This document shows, piece after piece, positions 1-9,080 of a stretch of 39,325 nucleotides of DNA (the first letter of the stretch is position 1; each line of letters starts with the position of its first letter). Location of the stretch: the NCBI RefSeq assembly GCF_029258315.1, contig NZ_JARHZE010000059.1, positions 1 through 39,325 on the forward strand. The letters are read 5' to 3'. The notes under the pieces are model-generated. The model saw nothing but the letters and a program-made list of their open reading frames with translations. It was not told the DNA's origin and did no database searches. A program made the position numbers and the translations under genes. This DNA comes from Fusobacterium sp. (GTDB lineage Bacteria; Fusobacteriota; Fusobacteriia; Fusobacteriales; Fusobacteriaceae).

Positions 1-126
1 TGGTCAAAATTACCTTATGAGTTCTTAGAAGTAGTTTCTAATAGAATTATCAACGAAGTTAAAGGAATCAATAGATTAACTTATGATATTTCTTCTAAAC
101 CACCTGCAACTATCGAGTGGGAATAA
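1..126 (+). CDS. guaA: GMP synthase (glutamine-hydrolysing), C-terminal end only
   Basis: Partial gene that enters from the left edge; 41 codons and a TAA stop are visible. The reading frame ends in [15 protein letters not shown] followed by KPPATIEWE, which is the characteristic C-terminus of GuaA. The GuaA C-terminal domain forms the dimer interface, and the enzyme converts XMP to GMP using glutamine in purine synthesis. The catalytic domains lie outside the window. It is followed after about 60 bp by a strong hairpin that should end its transcript. Identification rests on the tail alone, but that tail is very distinctive. Confidence 0.9.
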   Translation, partial: WSKLPYEFLEVVSNRIINEVKGINRLTYDISSKPPATIEWE

Positions 127-185
127 TTTTATAATAAATCAATATTATTTTAAAGGGGAGAAAAATTTCTACTCTTTAAATTTCT

Positions 186-217
186 AAAAAAAAGGAAGAA
201 AATTCTTCCTTTTTTTC
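186..217. terminator. Bidirectional intrinsic terminator between guaA and the nuclease pseudogene
   Basis: An A-run and GGAAGAA are followed within two bases by TTCTTCC and a T-run, giving a long stem with U-tracts on both strands. It sits between two convergent genes and can serve both. Confidence 0.85.
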
Positions 218-223
218 ATTTAT

Positions 224-1854
224 TTAATAATATGCCACTGCTTTCTTTCCATCAAAAACTAAACCTATTTTTATAATATTTTCTACCCCATCATTTATAA
301 GCAAGGTATCATATTTCTTTTCTTCTATCTGTTCGAAAGCTCTTTCAGCTTCTTTTTCTAAATCTTTTGTCTTAGCTCTTTTTAATTCAAAAATATATCC
401 AGTCTTATTTTTATTTTTAGGTTTTAATATTATATCAGCTCTACCATATCCAGTTTCCACATTAGGTATCATTTTATAGTAATCATCTAAAGCATATAAA
501 AAACCTGCCAATAAAGTCTGATATGGATTTTCATATTTTTTGCTTGAATCATAAAAACTCATAGCATTAAGTACAACATTTTCTAAAATTCTTACAACAG
601 TTCTTATATTTCCATTATCCAAAGCACCCTTCATATTTGCTATATTATTTTTTTCTTTAAATACTATTTCTGCAAAAAGATTTTTAAAAAATGATTGTAT
701 CTCCCTATTTGGAATTTTTACTATATACTCTTCATTACTTATTTTTTCTTTTATTGTCAAGTATCCAGAAAAAAGCATTAGTTCCCATAAATTATCTGAC
801 TCTAAATTATTTCCTAAAGCTACACTTTCATTGATATATATATTTTTTTCTTTTCCTTTTACTAAGTCATCCAGCTCTTCAAAGACACTTCCTTCTGAAC
901 ATAATAATAAATTTTTTATTAAAATATTTCCTGAAGTATTAACCCAATATGGTTTTAATTCTTTGTTATCAATATAGTTTAATATACTCCACGGATTATA
1001 AACTTCAGCATTTCCAAATTTATAACCATCATACCAATTTTTTACCTCATCTATCTTATATTCAATATTATATTCTTTTAAAGAAATTTCAACTTCTGAC
1101 TCTGTTAAACCAAAATATTCATCATATGCTTTATTTAATATGGTATTCACTTTTAAATTATTAAGATCTGAAAAAATTCCTGCCTGTGCAACCCTTATTG
1201 CTCCAGTAAGAACTCCCATTTTAAGATTTGAATTAGTTTTTAAAACATTGCCGTATAAAGTTTTAAAAAAATCTACTGCTTCTTTATAATACCTGTGTCC
1301 ATAGGCATATGTTAAAGGAGCATCGTACTCATCTATTAAAATAATTACCTGTTGTTTGTAATAATTAGACAGTATATCACATAAAATTTTTAATCCTTTT
1401 TTGACTTCCTCTGTCGAAAGTTTTTCAGTTGCATACTTCATAAAAGTTAATTTATCAAATTCATCTAAATTTTTAAAAATATCTCTATACTCTTTAAATA
1501 AACTTTCTAATAGTAATCTTACAGATCTATACAATTTTCAATACTAGAAGACTGTATCCCTTTCATAGAGATAAAAATTACTGGATACTTTCCTTGTTCT
1601 ATAAAGATAGGGGATTTTTTTATATATAGTTTGTCAAATAATTCCTTATTATTTTTAGACTCCCTTATATCAAAAAAATATTTTAGCATAGACATATTCA
1701 AAGTTTTTCCAAATCTTCTTGGACGGGTAAATAGCTTAACCTTTGCTCCGTCATTTATAATCTCTTCTATAAATTTAGTTTTATCTATATATAAATAATT
1801 TTCATTTACTAAATCTTTAAAATTTTCTATCCCAATAGGAATTTTTTTTTGCAT
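224..1854 (-). pseudogene. AAA-ATPase-like / PD-(D/E)XK nuclease family protein, broken by a frameshift
   Basis: Two adjoining minus-strand reading frames (1519-1854 and 224-1534) together give one protein of about 543 residues, the usual length for the AAA-ATPase_like plus PDDEXK_9 (DUF1703) family. The upstream part has the family start IPIGIENFKDLVNENYLYID and the degenerate Walker A LFTRPRRFGKT. The downstream part has the Walker B IILIDEYDAPL, the MGVLTGAIRVAQAGIFSDLN block and, near the end, a nuclease signature (GRADIIL followed by FELKRA). The frame changes by -1 near 1519-1534, where the upstream frame stops at TAA. The downstream frame has only a TTG with no good ribosome site, so separate translation is unlikely. 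The family is multicopy in Fusobacterium; its role is not established, though toxin-like or defence roles have been suggested. A sequencing error could also explain the break. Confidence 0.8.
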
Positions 1855-1958
1855 AGTCTACACCCCCACTTTATTTTTTATATATTATACCATAAATATA
1901 AAGTTATGAAAAATATCTCTAATTAATTTTCTAATCTCAAAAAAGAATATAATTTATT

Positions 1959-3020
1959 TTACAACCATTTTTTCTTTTTAAAAATTAAAAACATCATAAT
2001 AACAAGAGCTCCCATTATCCCCAAAAGAATAAAGTAACCATATTTCCAATTAAGCTCAGGAATATATTTAAAGTTCATTCCATATAGCCCAGCTAAAAAG
2101 CTAAGAGGCATAAATATAGTTGAGATTATAGCTAAAACCTTCATCACCTTATTCATATCATTACTCAATATAGAATAATAAAGATTAAAAAGTTCCGATG
2201 TTCTAGAAGTCATATTTTCTAACATATCACAGACTGTTATACTATGATCGTGTAAATCTGAAAAATATATTTTATTCTCCTCTCCAAAATATGATAATAT
2301 GCTTTCACTTTGAATTTTTGTACTTATCTCTCTCACAGGATAAATCTCTTTTTTCAAAAAAGCAATATCTGATTTTAATTTTAAAATTTTTTCAGCTAAC
2401 TTATCTGAAAAATCATTTAAAATTTTTCTTTCTAAATTATCAACTTTTTCTTCCATATAATCTAAAGCTACAAAATAATTATCAACCAAAATATCTATGA
2501 TAGAATAAGCAACATACCCTATTCCTCTTTTAAATACTTCCGAATTTATTTTTTCTATCCTTTTCTTTAATACATCTAAAATTTCACTCTCCCTCTCTTT
2601 AAAAGTTAGAAGATAATTTTCTCCTAGAATAAGAGAGATTTGTTCATACTCAATATTTTTACTTTTAGAATTAAAATCAGCTATCTTTAAAACTATAAAT
2701 ATATAATCTTCCCACTCCTCTATTTTTGTCCTTTGACTTGCATTGGTTAAATCCTCTAAAACAAGGGGATTTATATTTAAAGTTTTTCCTATCTTTGCAA
2801 TCGTTTCAGAGTCATCAATATTATTTAAATTCAACCAATTTAAACTTTCTTTATTTTTTAAAAAAGACAGATCATCCCCTCTTCCAACTATCTCTCTAGC
2901 AGTATTTTCCCCATCATATGTATAAAGTTCCATCTCTGTTTTTAAATTTTCATTTTCACTATCTAAAATTGTTCCTGGAGGAAGGCCTAATTTTTTTCTA
3001 TTATAAATTTCTCTTTTCAT
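1959..3020 (-). CDS. corA: CorA family magnesium/cobalt transporter
   Basis: A 353-residue protein of typical CorA length. The N-terminal two thirds is the cytosolic funnel domain, ending in long helices around residues 190-280. Two C-terminal membrane helices (about 289-311 and 330-347) flank the signature YGMN (GMN at 314-316), followed by a periplasmic loop with IPEL in the place of the common MPEL. The protein ends in the basic tail KKKKWL. CorA forms a pentameric Mg2+ channel in the inner membrane, gated by cytosolic Mg2+. The start has a good ribosome site (AAGGAG) upstream. It stands alone, in line with the tsaC operon but separated from it by a terminator. Confidence 0.93.
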   Translation of the reverse strand: MKREIYNRKKLGLPPGTILDSENENLKTEMELYTYDGENTAREIVGRGDDLSFLKNKESLNWLNLNNIDDSETIAKIGKTLNINPLVLEDLTNASQRTKIEEWEDYIFIVLKIADFNSKSKNIEYEQISLILGENYLLTFKERESEILDVLKKRIEKINSEVFKRGIGYVAYSIIDILVDNYFVALDYMEEKVDNLERKILNDFSDKLAEKILKLKSDIAFLKKEIYPVREISTKIQSESILSYFGEENKIYFSDLHDHSITVCDMLENMTSRTSELFNLYYSILSNDMNKVMKVLAIISTIFMPLSFLAGLYGMNFKYIPELNWKYGYFILLGIMGALVIMMFLIFKKKKWL

Positions 3021-3132
3021 ATAATAACTCCTTTTTCGAATTAGATTATCTATCCTCTTCGACTTTATTTCTGTGAAAATTGTTTTTTTCTAATTTTTTA
3101 TTAAGATTAAATTTTTATTTTTCAAAAAATAA

Positions 3133-3163
3133 AAAAACTCGAGAAACTAATCCCGAGTTTAAT
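3133..3163 (-). terminator. Terminator of the tsaC operon
   Basis: AAACTCG and CGAGTTT arms with flanking A/T runs lie directly beyond the stop codon at 3167 of the last operon gene. Confidence 0.75.
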
Positions 3164-3166
3164 TTA

Positions 3167-3427
3167 TTATTCTTTTACTAATTTACCTTGTTTTATCATA
3201 GTGATAACAAACTGGTGTGCATCCACTATTGCATTAGTATAAGCAAATTTTGTTTCCCCTTCAAAAAGTCCATTCATAAGAACTTTTTGTTGCTCCTCTT
3301 CATTTCTTTCTAATGTATCTAAGTCAATCTCTCCAGCTTTGTACTCAGCTACTAATGAGTCATACATTTTATCAAATGTTTCTTGATATACTAATTCAGA
3401 TATATCAAATAAATCCATATTTTCCAT
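3167..3427 (-). CDS. Small acidic protein of unknown function
   Basis: An 86-residue, acidic and probably all-helical protein with no signal peptide or membrane segment. I do not recognise a family. It starts 9 bp after the stop of the preceding gene, with AGGAGG just upstream of the ATG, and is followed by a terminator, so it is the last gene of a tsaC-led operon. The good ribosome site, tight spacing and terminator make it a real gene. The context suggests no more than co-expression with a tRNA-modification enzyme. Confidence 0.7.
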   Translation of the reverse strand: MENMDLFDISELVYQETFDKMYDSLVAEYKAGEIDLDTLERNEEEQQKVLMNGLFEGETKFAYTNAIVDAHQFVITMIKQGKLVKE

Positions 3428-3436
3428 TATTTCCTC

Positions 3437-3877
3437 CTATTTCAATTGTGCCAAAATATCTTTATATTGAGCCTTCATCATTTTAAGAGTTGCTTTTTTA
3501 AGGAATTGATACCATTTTAATTGCATAGCTTCCATTCCTTTTAAGTTATCCATTAGCATTCTCTTTAAGAAATCAAACTCCTCATAACTTACATTTAATT
3601 CTTTTAGCTCTTTGTTTTCACAAGAAACTTTTATATAATCTAAAAATGATAAAACACCTTTCATTTGAGGTACATCTTTATATGTTTTTTCAAATTCTTT
3701 TTTTATGTCAACCATAAATCTTGCTAAAAATTTCTTATGATTTTTTTCAAGTTTTATAGAATACTTTCTTTTTCCTTTACCTATTTTTTGTAAAATACCC
3801 ATCATTCCCATCATAGAAGACATTGTATTTATTTCCATAGGATTAATTTTTTCTGGGTTAACTCTTTGACCTTTCAT
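3437..3877 (-). CDS. Hypothetical protein with Met/Gly-rich N-terminus, downstream of tsaC
   Basis: A 146-residue basic protein. The first 35 residues are flexible and methionine/glycine rich (SSMMGMMGILQKIGKGK). The remainder is lysine-rich and predicted helical, with the end again rich in Met and Lys (KATLKMMKAQYK). No signal peptide is evident and no family is recognised. It lies 13 bp downstream of tsaC and 9 bp upstream of the 86-residue gene, with a GGAGG-like site in front of the ATG, so the three genes are probably cotranscribed. The basic, helical composition would fit RNA or ribosome association, but that is a guess. Confidence 0.7.
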   Translation of the reverse strand: MKGQRVNPEKINPMEINTMSSMMGMMGILQKIGKGKRKYSIKLEKNHKKFLARFMVDIKKEFEKTYKDVPQMKGVLSFLDYIKVSCENKELKELNVSYEEFDFLKRMLMDNLKGMEAMQLKWYQFLKKATLKMMKAQYKDILAQLK

Positions 3878-3890
3878 TTTTACCTCCGCT

Positions 3891-4499
3891 TTATATTTTC
3901 CCTATTATATTTTCTATTTCTTTTTTTGAGATACTTCCCTCTCTTAAAATTTTAATTTCAGATTTACTCATATCAATTATTGTTGATGCTGTCCCTATTG
4001 GACATTTTCCCCCATCCACAATAATATCCACTCTCTCTTTAAATATTGGAGAAAGTTCATTGAAAGATGATGGCGTTGCCTCTCCAGAAATATTTGCACT
4101 GGTAGTGGCTAAAATCCCCCCAGCACTCTCTATTATCTCTAAAGCTTTTTTTAAATTTGGCATTCTGACTCCAACAGTATCACCATTTGATACCATTATA
4201 GCAGGAACCTTATCTTTTTTCTTTAAGATAATAGTTAATCCACCTGGCCAAAATTTGTCGATTAATTTTTCTATCTTCTCTCTGTTTTCATCATTTATTA
4301 TTGCTATTTCATCAACTTTTTCAAGACTACTTACAAGAGCTATCAAAGGAGAAGAAAAACTTCTAGTTTTAGCTTCATATATTCTTTTTAGAGTGTCCTC
4401 TTTTAATACTCCTCCAACTCCATAAACCGTATCCGTTGGATAAATTATTATTTCTCCTTTTTTCAATCTTTCACTAATGTTTTCTAATGATATTTCCAT
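3891..4499 (-). CDS. tsaC: L-threonylcarbamoyladenylate synthase (Sua5/YwlC/TsaC family)
   Basis: A 202-residue single-domain YrdC fold protein, so it is the short TsaC form without the extra Sua5 domain. The N-terminal motif YPTDTVYG (20-27) and the basic residues K44 and R46 in YEAKTRSFSSPL match the nucleotide and carbamoyl-phosphate pocket; LATTSANISGE is the second conserved block. The enzyme makes threonylcarbamoyl-AMP from Thr, bicarbonate and ATP, the first step of t6A formation at position 37 of ANN-decoding tRNAs. It is the first gene of a three-gene operon. Confidence 0.95.
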   Translation of the reverse strand: MEISLENISERLKKGEIIIYPTDTVYGVGGVLKEDTLKRIYEAKTRSFSSPLIALVSSLEKVDEIAIINDENREKIEKLIDKFWPGGLTIILKKKDKVPAIMVSNGDTVGVRMPNLKKALEIIESAGGILATTSANISGEATPSSFNELSPIFKERVDIIVDGGKCPIGTASTIIDMSKSEIKILREGSISKKEIENIIGKI

Positions 4500-4574
4500 A
4501 GTTTTATTTCCTTTGTTCAGATAAAAGATTTATTATGTAAACTAAACTTCTGCAATATATTCTATCATAAAAAT

Positions 4575-4607
4575 AAAAAAAAAGCTAGTGATAGACTAGC
4601 TTTTTTT
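4575..4607 (-). terminator. Terminator of glmU-prs
   Basis: AAAGCTAGT and ACTAGCTTT arms around a 5-nt loop, with a U-tract on the minus strand, about 20 bp beyond the prs stop. Confidence 0.85.
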
Positions 4608-4628
4608 CTTTTATCATTGTTAAATTGA

Positions 4629-5606
4629 TTATTTTTCTTCTAAAGTGTCAATGCTTTCAAATAATTCAGAAACAGACTCATGATTTACTATTCTTTCAAT
4701 TGCTTTCGCAAATAATACATCAACAGATAATACTTTTATCTTATCTATTTTTTTCTCGTCAGCAAGTTTGATTGTGTCAGTTATTACAACTTCTTTAACT
4801 GGACAGTTTTCTAATCTTTCTACTGCTGGACCTGATAAGATTCCGTGGCTACAACAGATATAAGCTTCTTTAGCTCCTCTTTTGATTATAGCTTCTACAC
4901 CGTTTGTTATTGTTCCAGCTGTATCGATCATATCGTCTATGAAAATAGCTATTTTACCTTCAACATCTCCGATAAGGTTCATAACTTCTGATAAGTTTGG
5001 TTTTGGTCTTCTTTTGTCAATGATAGCTATTTTACAGTCTAACCATTCAGCTAATTTTCTAGCTCTTTTTACTCCACCGATGTCTGGAGAAACTACTACT
5101 ACGTCGTCACCTTTAAATCCTTTACTTAAGAAGTATTTAGCAAGTAATGGTAATGCTTGTAAGTGGTCTACTGGTATATCGTAGAATCCTTGAATTTGAT
5201 CTGCGTGTAAGTCCATAGTGATTATTCTGTTAGCTCCAGCAGTTGTTAATAAGTTAGCAACTAATTTAGCTGTGATTGGTTCTCTAGGGCTTGATTTTCT
5301 TTCTTGTCTAGCATATCCGTAGTAAGGCATTAATACGTTTATTGATTTAGCTGATGCTCTTTTTAAAGCGTCAATAAAAATTAAAAGTTCCATTAGGTTT
5401 TCATTAACTGGTCCTGAAGTAGGTTGGATAACAAATATATCTCTTCCTCTTACTGTTTCGTCAACTCTAACATAGATTTCTCCGTCTTTAAATCTTACGA
5501 TTTGAACGTCTCCTAAGCTACAGTTTAATCTCTTAGCTATTTTCTCAGCTAATTCAACATTTGATGTTCCTGAAAAGATTTTTACTTCTTTCATATCAAT
5601 TTGCAT
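4629..5606 (-). CDS. prs: Ribose-phosphate pyrophosphokinase (PRPP synthase)
   Basis: A 325-residue class I PRPP synthetase. Visible motifs are the ATP-binding flexible loop [13 protein letters not shown] (98-110), [19 protein letters not shown] (131-149) and the PRPP-binding loop [11 protein letters not shown] (223-233). It transfers pyrophosphate from ATP to ribose 5-phosphate, feeding purine, pyrimidine, NAD, His and Trp synthesis. It begins 4 bp after the glmU stop with a GGAGG site ahead of the first ATG, so the two are translated from one message, as in many Firmicutes and Fusobacteria. An internal ATG at residue 5 is less well placed. Confidence 0.97.
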   Translation of the reverse strand: MQIDMKEVKIFSGTSNVELAEKIAKRLNCSLGDVQIVRFKDGEIYVRVDETVRGRDIFVIQPTSGPVNENLMELLIFIDALKRASAKSINVLMPYYGYARQERKSSPREPITAKLVANLLTTAGANRIITMDLHADQIQGFYDIPVDHLQALPLLAKYFLSKGFKGDDVVVVSPDIGGVKRARKLAEWLDCKIAIIDKRRPKPNLSEVMNLIGDVEGKIAIFIDDMIDTAGTITNGVEAIIKRGAKEAYICCSHGILSGPAVERLENCPVKEVVITDTIKLADEKKIDKIKVLSVDVLFAKAIERIVNHESVSELFESIDTLEEK

Positions 5607-5610
5607 TTGT

Positions 5611-6957
5611 CTATTTCCTCCATTTAAGTTTTATTATTTGCTTATTTCTTTCTACTGCTAGAGCATCCTCTGGCACATCTTTAGTTATAACTGATCCTGC
5701 TCCTGTTAAAGCATTATCTCCTATATTAACTGGTGCAACCAACATTGTACTACTTCCTATAAATACTTTCTCTCCAATATGAGTATCAAATTTATTGACA
5801 CCATCATAGTTACAAGTTATTGTTCCCGCTCCTATATTTGTATCTTTTCCAACAGTAGCATTACCAAGATAAGTTAGATGTCCTGCCTTTACCCCTGGCT
5901 CTAATGTAGATTTTTTAACCTCAACAAAGTTTCCTATATGAACTTTTTCTTTTAAATGAGCTTTTGGTCTAAGATGTGCAAATGGTCCCATTGTTACCTT
6001 ATCTTCTAATATACTTTCTTCAATAACTGAAGATTCTACCCTTATATCATTTTTTAATATACTATCAATTATTCTTGTATTTCCTATTATTTCACAGTTT
6101 TCTCCAATTACTGTATTTCCTTGTAAAACAACCCCTGGATATATAACTGTATCCTTACCAATTTTTACTGTTTCTTCTATATAAGTAGTAGCTGGATCTA
6201 TAAGGATTACTCCCTCTTCCATCAACTCTTTATTTTTTCTTTCTCTTAATACTCTAGATGCTTGAGCAAGTTCCACTTTAGAATTAACTCCTAAAATTTC
6301 CTCACTATTTTCTAGTACAAAACTTGATACTTTTTTTCCTTCTTTAACTTGAATTCCAATTATATCAGTTAAGTAATACTCACCTTTTTCATTGTTATTG
6401 TCTATTTTATCTAAAGCCTTAAATAATTCTTTAGCATTGCAACAATATACTCCAGCATTTACTTCTTTTATTTTCTTTATCTCATCACTTGCTTCTTTTT
6501 CTTCAACTATTCCTATTACATTTCCATTTTCTTTTACTATTCTTCCATAACCAAATGGATTTTCATATACAGCAGTAAGAACTGTTGTAGTACAATTATT
6601 ATTTTTATGATAGTTGTACATATTTTCTAATGTACTACTTTTTAAAAGAGGTGTATCACCACAAAGGATCATTACATCTCCTTCATAATCTTTTAATTTT
6701 TCTTTTGCTTGCATTATTGCATGTCCAGTTCCTAATTGTTCTTCTTGAACAACATATGAAACCTCACCTATCTTTTTAAGAATCTCCTCTTTCTTATGTC
6801 CTAAGATTAAAATATTCTCTTCTATATTTATTTTCTCTAATTCTTTGATTATTTTTTGAACCATTGGTATTCCATTTACTGTATGAATTACTTTTGGTAA
6901 TTCTGATTTCATTCTAGTTCCTTTTCCAGCAGCTAGTATCAACGCTTTTAATTGCAT
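5611..6957 (-). CDS. glmU: Bifunctional GlmU: UDP-GlcNAc pyrophosphorylase / GlcN-1-P acetyltransferase
   Basis: A 448-residue two-domain enzyme. The N-terminal uridyltransferase has [11 protein letters not shown] (6-16), [10 protein letters not shown] and ILCGDTPLL. The C-terminal half is a left-handed beta-helix of hexapeptide repeats containing [11 protein letters not shown] and TITCNYDG, the acetyl-CoA site. It makes UDP-GlcNAc, the precursor of both peptidoglycan and the lipid A genes found later in this window. The frame could extend 17 codons upstream, but the ATG at 6957 has GAGAGGGAT in front of it and fits the family start. Confidence 0.97.
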   Translation of the reverse strand: MQLKALILAAGKGTRMKSELPKVIHTVNGIPMVQKIIKELEKINIEENILILGHKKEEILKKIGEVSYVVQEEQLGTGHAIMQAKEKLKDYEGDVMILCGDTPLLKSSTLENMYNYHKNNNCTTTVLTAVYENPFGYGRIVKENGNVIGIVEEKEASDEIKKIKEVNAGVYCCNAKELFKALDKIDNNNEKGEYYLTDIIGIQVKEGKKVSSFVLENSEEILGVNSKVELAQASRVLRERKNKELMEEGVILIDPATTYIEETVKIGKDTVIYPGVVLQGNTVIGENCEIIGNTRIIDSILKNDIRVESSVIEESILEDKVTMGPFAHLRPKAHLKEKVHIGNFVEVKKSTLEPGVKAGHLTYLGNATVGKDTNIGAGTITCNYDGVNKFDTHIGEKVFIGSSTMLVAPVNIGDNALTGAGSVITKDVPEDALAVERNKQIIKLKWRK

Positions 6958-6990
6958 ACGATCCCTCTCTTTAAAAAAATATTCTACTAA

Positions 6991-7018
6991 ATTATACCAT
7001 ATAAACAAAATTATGCAA
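6991..7018 (-). promoter_or_regulatory. Sigma-70 promoter for glmU-prs
   Basis: On the minus strand TTGCAT, a 16-bp spacer and TATAAT preceded by TG (extended -10: TGGTATAAT). It lies about 35 bp upstream of the chosen glmU start and downstream of the J-protein stop. Confidence 0.7.
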
Positions 7019-7038
7019 CATAAATTCTAAAAAATTTA

Positions 7039-7587
7039 TTATTTGGTTAACTTTTCATACGCTTCATTGATCTCTTTAAATTTTTTCTCATGATAATCTC
7101 TTTCTGCTTGAGTTGCATTAGCATATTTATCAGGGTGATGTTCTTTAGCTTTCGCTCTAAATGCTTTTTTTATTTCTTCTTGAGTTGCTCCCTGTTGAAT
7201 TCCTAACACACTATAATATTTTGTTTTATCTTCGAAATAGTTATTATAATTATTATAGTTTGAACCATTGTTTCCATAGTTTCCACCATAGTAATATCCA
7301 CTATTCTGTTGATTTGCTCTTTTAAAGAACTCCTCAAAATCTTCTGCATTTGATGTAGATCTATAATAATATGTCTTTGTTCTATTTGTGTTGCTCTTTC
7401 CTGTAAGCATATTCCAAATTATATATATAAGTATAAATGGGAAAAATACAACTATCATATAACCAAAAAAGACAATCAATACTGCCAATACCAACAATGC
7501 AGGAATAAAACTAATAGCTCTTTGTGGCCCTAAAACTCCTGCCAATATAAAAAATAAAATTAACACTATTATTAACGCAATTTCCAT
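7039..7587 (-). CDS. Membrane-anchored J-domain (DnaJ-like) protein
   Basis: A 182-residue protein. The first 60 residues are hydrophobic and hold two or three membrane segments (about 2-20 and 27-60). Residues 95-118 form a low-complexity linker of Gly, Asn and Tyr. The last 60 residues are a complete J domain with the catalytic HPD at 151-153 (KAKEHHPDKYAN). A J domain stimulates the ATPase of DnaK, so this protein would recruit DnaK to the inner membrane. The domain order (membrane, linker, C-terminal J) resembles DjlA-type anchoring but without the DjlA central domain. It appears to be a single-gene unit with its own promoter. Confidence 0.85.
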   Translation of the reverse strand: MEIALIIVLILFFILAGVLGPQRAISFIPALLVLAVLIVFFGYMIVVFFPFILIYIIWNMLTGKSNTNRTKTYYYRSTSNAEDFEEFFKRANQQNSGYYYGGNYGNNGSNYNNYNNYFEDKTKYYSVLGIQQGATQEEIKKAFRAKAKEHHPDKYANATQAERDYHEKKFKEINEAYEKLTK

Positions 7588-7694
7588 TTTTTCTCCTTAT
7601 TAAAAAAATTTCTATTATTTAGACTATTATTTTTCCAATATTTTCCCAAAATTCCAATTTTTTTAAAACTATTAATTAATTTCTATTTTTTAAT

Positions 7695-7723
7695 ATTCTA
7701 TTTACAAAGTTAAATTTTGTCAA
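7695..7723 (-). promoter_or_regulatory. Sigma-70 promoter for the membrane J-protein
   Basis: On the minus strand TTGACA, a 17-bp spacer and TAGAAT, in the 170-bp gap between the acylphosphatase stop and the J-protein start. The 5' leader would be about 100 nt. Confidence 0.65.
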
Positions 7724-7757
7724 ACACAGACTAATAGAAATTATATCATTTAGTTTA

Positions 7758-8027
7758 CTAATATTCAATATTAAATTTAAAAAATTCTTCTTTTTCAACT
7801 ACATTTTTTCTAATATTTTCAACTTTACTCAGAGGACTACCCATTTTTAAATATTTTTCACCAATAAATATCTTTTCTTCATCTCCTTGTAAAAATATCT
7901 CTACATCTCCATTGTCTAAATTTTTAATTTTTCCATTTAATCCCAGCTTACTCAATCTATATCCCACATAAAATCTGTAACCAACCTTTTGAACTCTTCC
8001 CTCTACTATATAATGAAAAGTTTTCAT
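7758..8027 (-). CDS. acyP: Acylphosphatase
   Basis: An 89-residue protein of normal acylphosphatase size. It contains the signature GRVQKVGYRFYV with the phosphate-binding Arg (R18) and the second motif GKIKNLDNGDVEI with the catalytic Asn (N36). It hydrolyses carboxyl-phosphate bonds such as acetyl phosphate or 1,3-bisphosphoglycerate in the cytosol. It starts 9 bp downstream of the Ppx/GppA gene with an AGGTG site, so the two form an operon. Confidence 0.93.
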   Translation of the reverse strand: MKTFHYIVEGRVQKVGYRFYVGYRLSKLGLNGKIKNLDNGDVEIFLQGDEEKIFIGEKYLKMGSPLSKVENIRKNVVEKEEFFKFNIEY

Positions 8028-8036
8028 CTTTCACCT

Positions 8037-8951
8037 CTATTTTAGATTTATCATAGCTCCTTCAAGTCCATCACATTCAGATACAACTATTCTGTCAAGA
8101 TTTAACATCTCCATCACTTCTAAAATTATTGTAGTCCCCGCTATTATATTTTCTCCTCTCTCTGGCTGTAAACCTATCATCTTCATTCTTTCCTCTAGGT
8201 TTAAACTTAAATATTTTTTCATATTTTCTTCCAGCATCTCTTTTGTCAAAGTAAATAAATGAACTTTATCAGAGTCATACTCCTTCATTTTTTCATAAAC
8301 ACTAACATTTGTAGTTACAGTTCCTGCTACTCCAACAAATACAAAATCTCTCCCTCTAAACTTCTCTATCTCTCCTATTCTCTCTATAACAGACTCTCTA
8401 CACTCCTCTAACTTTCTATAATCATCATTTAAAAAGAATTTTTTTGTTTCTCTCACAGCTCCAACTTTAAAACTTTTTACATATTCTATTTTATTTCCAT
8501 TTCCATAAATAAACTCTGTACTTCCTCCACCTATATCCATAAGAAGTATATCATCTTTAAATTCTGTACTTGTACCTGCAAAAGTCATCTCTCCCTCTTG
8601 TGATCCAGATATAACTCTTACCTCAACCTCTGTTGTATCTAAAATTTCTTTTATAATCTCCTCTTTATTTTTAGATTCTCTTATTGCTGAAGTGGCAAAC
8701 CCTATTATTTTTTCACACTTTAATTCATCACTTATATTTTTAAAATATTTTATAATAGATATTAATTTATCTATCCCCTCTTTTGCAATACTTGTATCAC
8801 TCTGAATAAAGTTTCCTAGTTTTGTTATTCTAGTTTCCTTATAAATTTTTTTTAATATTTCAATTTTATTATTTTTTTCTTCAACCTCTGCTAAAAACAA
8901 TCTACAAGAATTTGTTCCTATATCAATTATCCCTTTTATATATTTTTTCAT
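8037..8951 (-). CDS. Ppx/GppA family phosphatase (exopolyphosphatase / pppGpp phosphohydrolase)
   Basis: A 304-residue protein consisting only of the two actin-like ATPase-fold domains, the short form of the family. It shows IDIGTNSCRL (phosphate-1 loop), FATSAIRESKNKEE and the second glycine loop LLMDIGGGSTEF. These enzymes release phosphate from polyphosphate or from pppGpp; sequence alone does not separate the two activities. It is the first gene of a pair with acyP. An AGGAG-like site precedes the ATG. Confidence 0.9.
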   Translation of the reverse strand: MKKYIKGIIDIGTNSCRLFLAEVEEKNNKIEILKKIYKETRITKLGNFIQSDTSIAKEGIDKLISIIKYFKNISDELKCEKIIGFATSAIRESKNKEEIIKEILDTTEVEVRVISGSQEGEMTFAGTSTEFKDDILLMDIGGGSTEFIYGNGNKIEYVKSFKVGAVRETKKFFLNDDYRKLEECRESVIERIGEIEKFRGRDFVFVGVAGTVTTNVSVYEKMKEYDSDKVHLFTLTKEMLEENMKKYLSLNLEERMKMIGLQPERGENIIAGTTIILEVMEMLNLDRIVVSECDGLEGAMINLK

Positions 8952-8996
8952 TTTTTCTCCTATTTTTTCAACTATTTCAATACTTTCTACATCTAA

Positions 8997-9016
8997 TACG
9001 ACAGTTACTCGTCGTA
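8997..9016. promoter_or_regulatory. Inverted repeat in the htpX / ppx divergent region
   Basis: TACGAC and GTCGTA arms with an 8-bp spacer form a conspicuously GC-richer patch in an AT-rich divergent intergenic region, about 65 bp upstream of the htpX start. It may be an operator for a heat or envelope stress regulator or an mRNA hairpin; no binding protein can be named. Confidence 0.3.
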
Positions 9017-9080
9017 ATTGTATATCATTATTATAACAAAAAATGAAAAAAATGTTTATAAAAAATTTTTAGGAGGAAAA

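Noticed and set aside
4060-4425. Plus-strand 121-codon frame inside tsaC
   Set aside because: Antisense to conserved TsaC motifs, no ribosome site, no recognisable protein.
9018-9080. N-terminal extension of HtpX by 21 codons
   Set aside because: The AGGAGG site is directly before 9081 and the family begins there; the extension is AT-rich leader.
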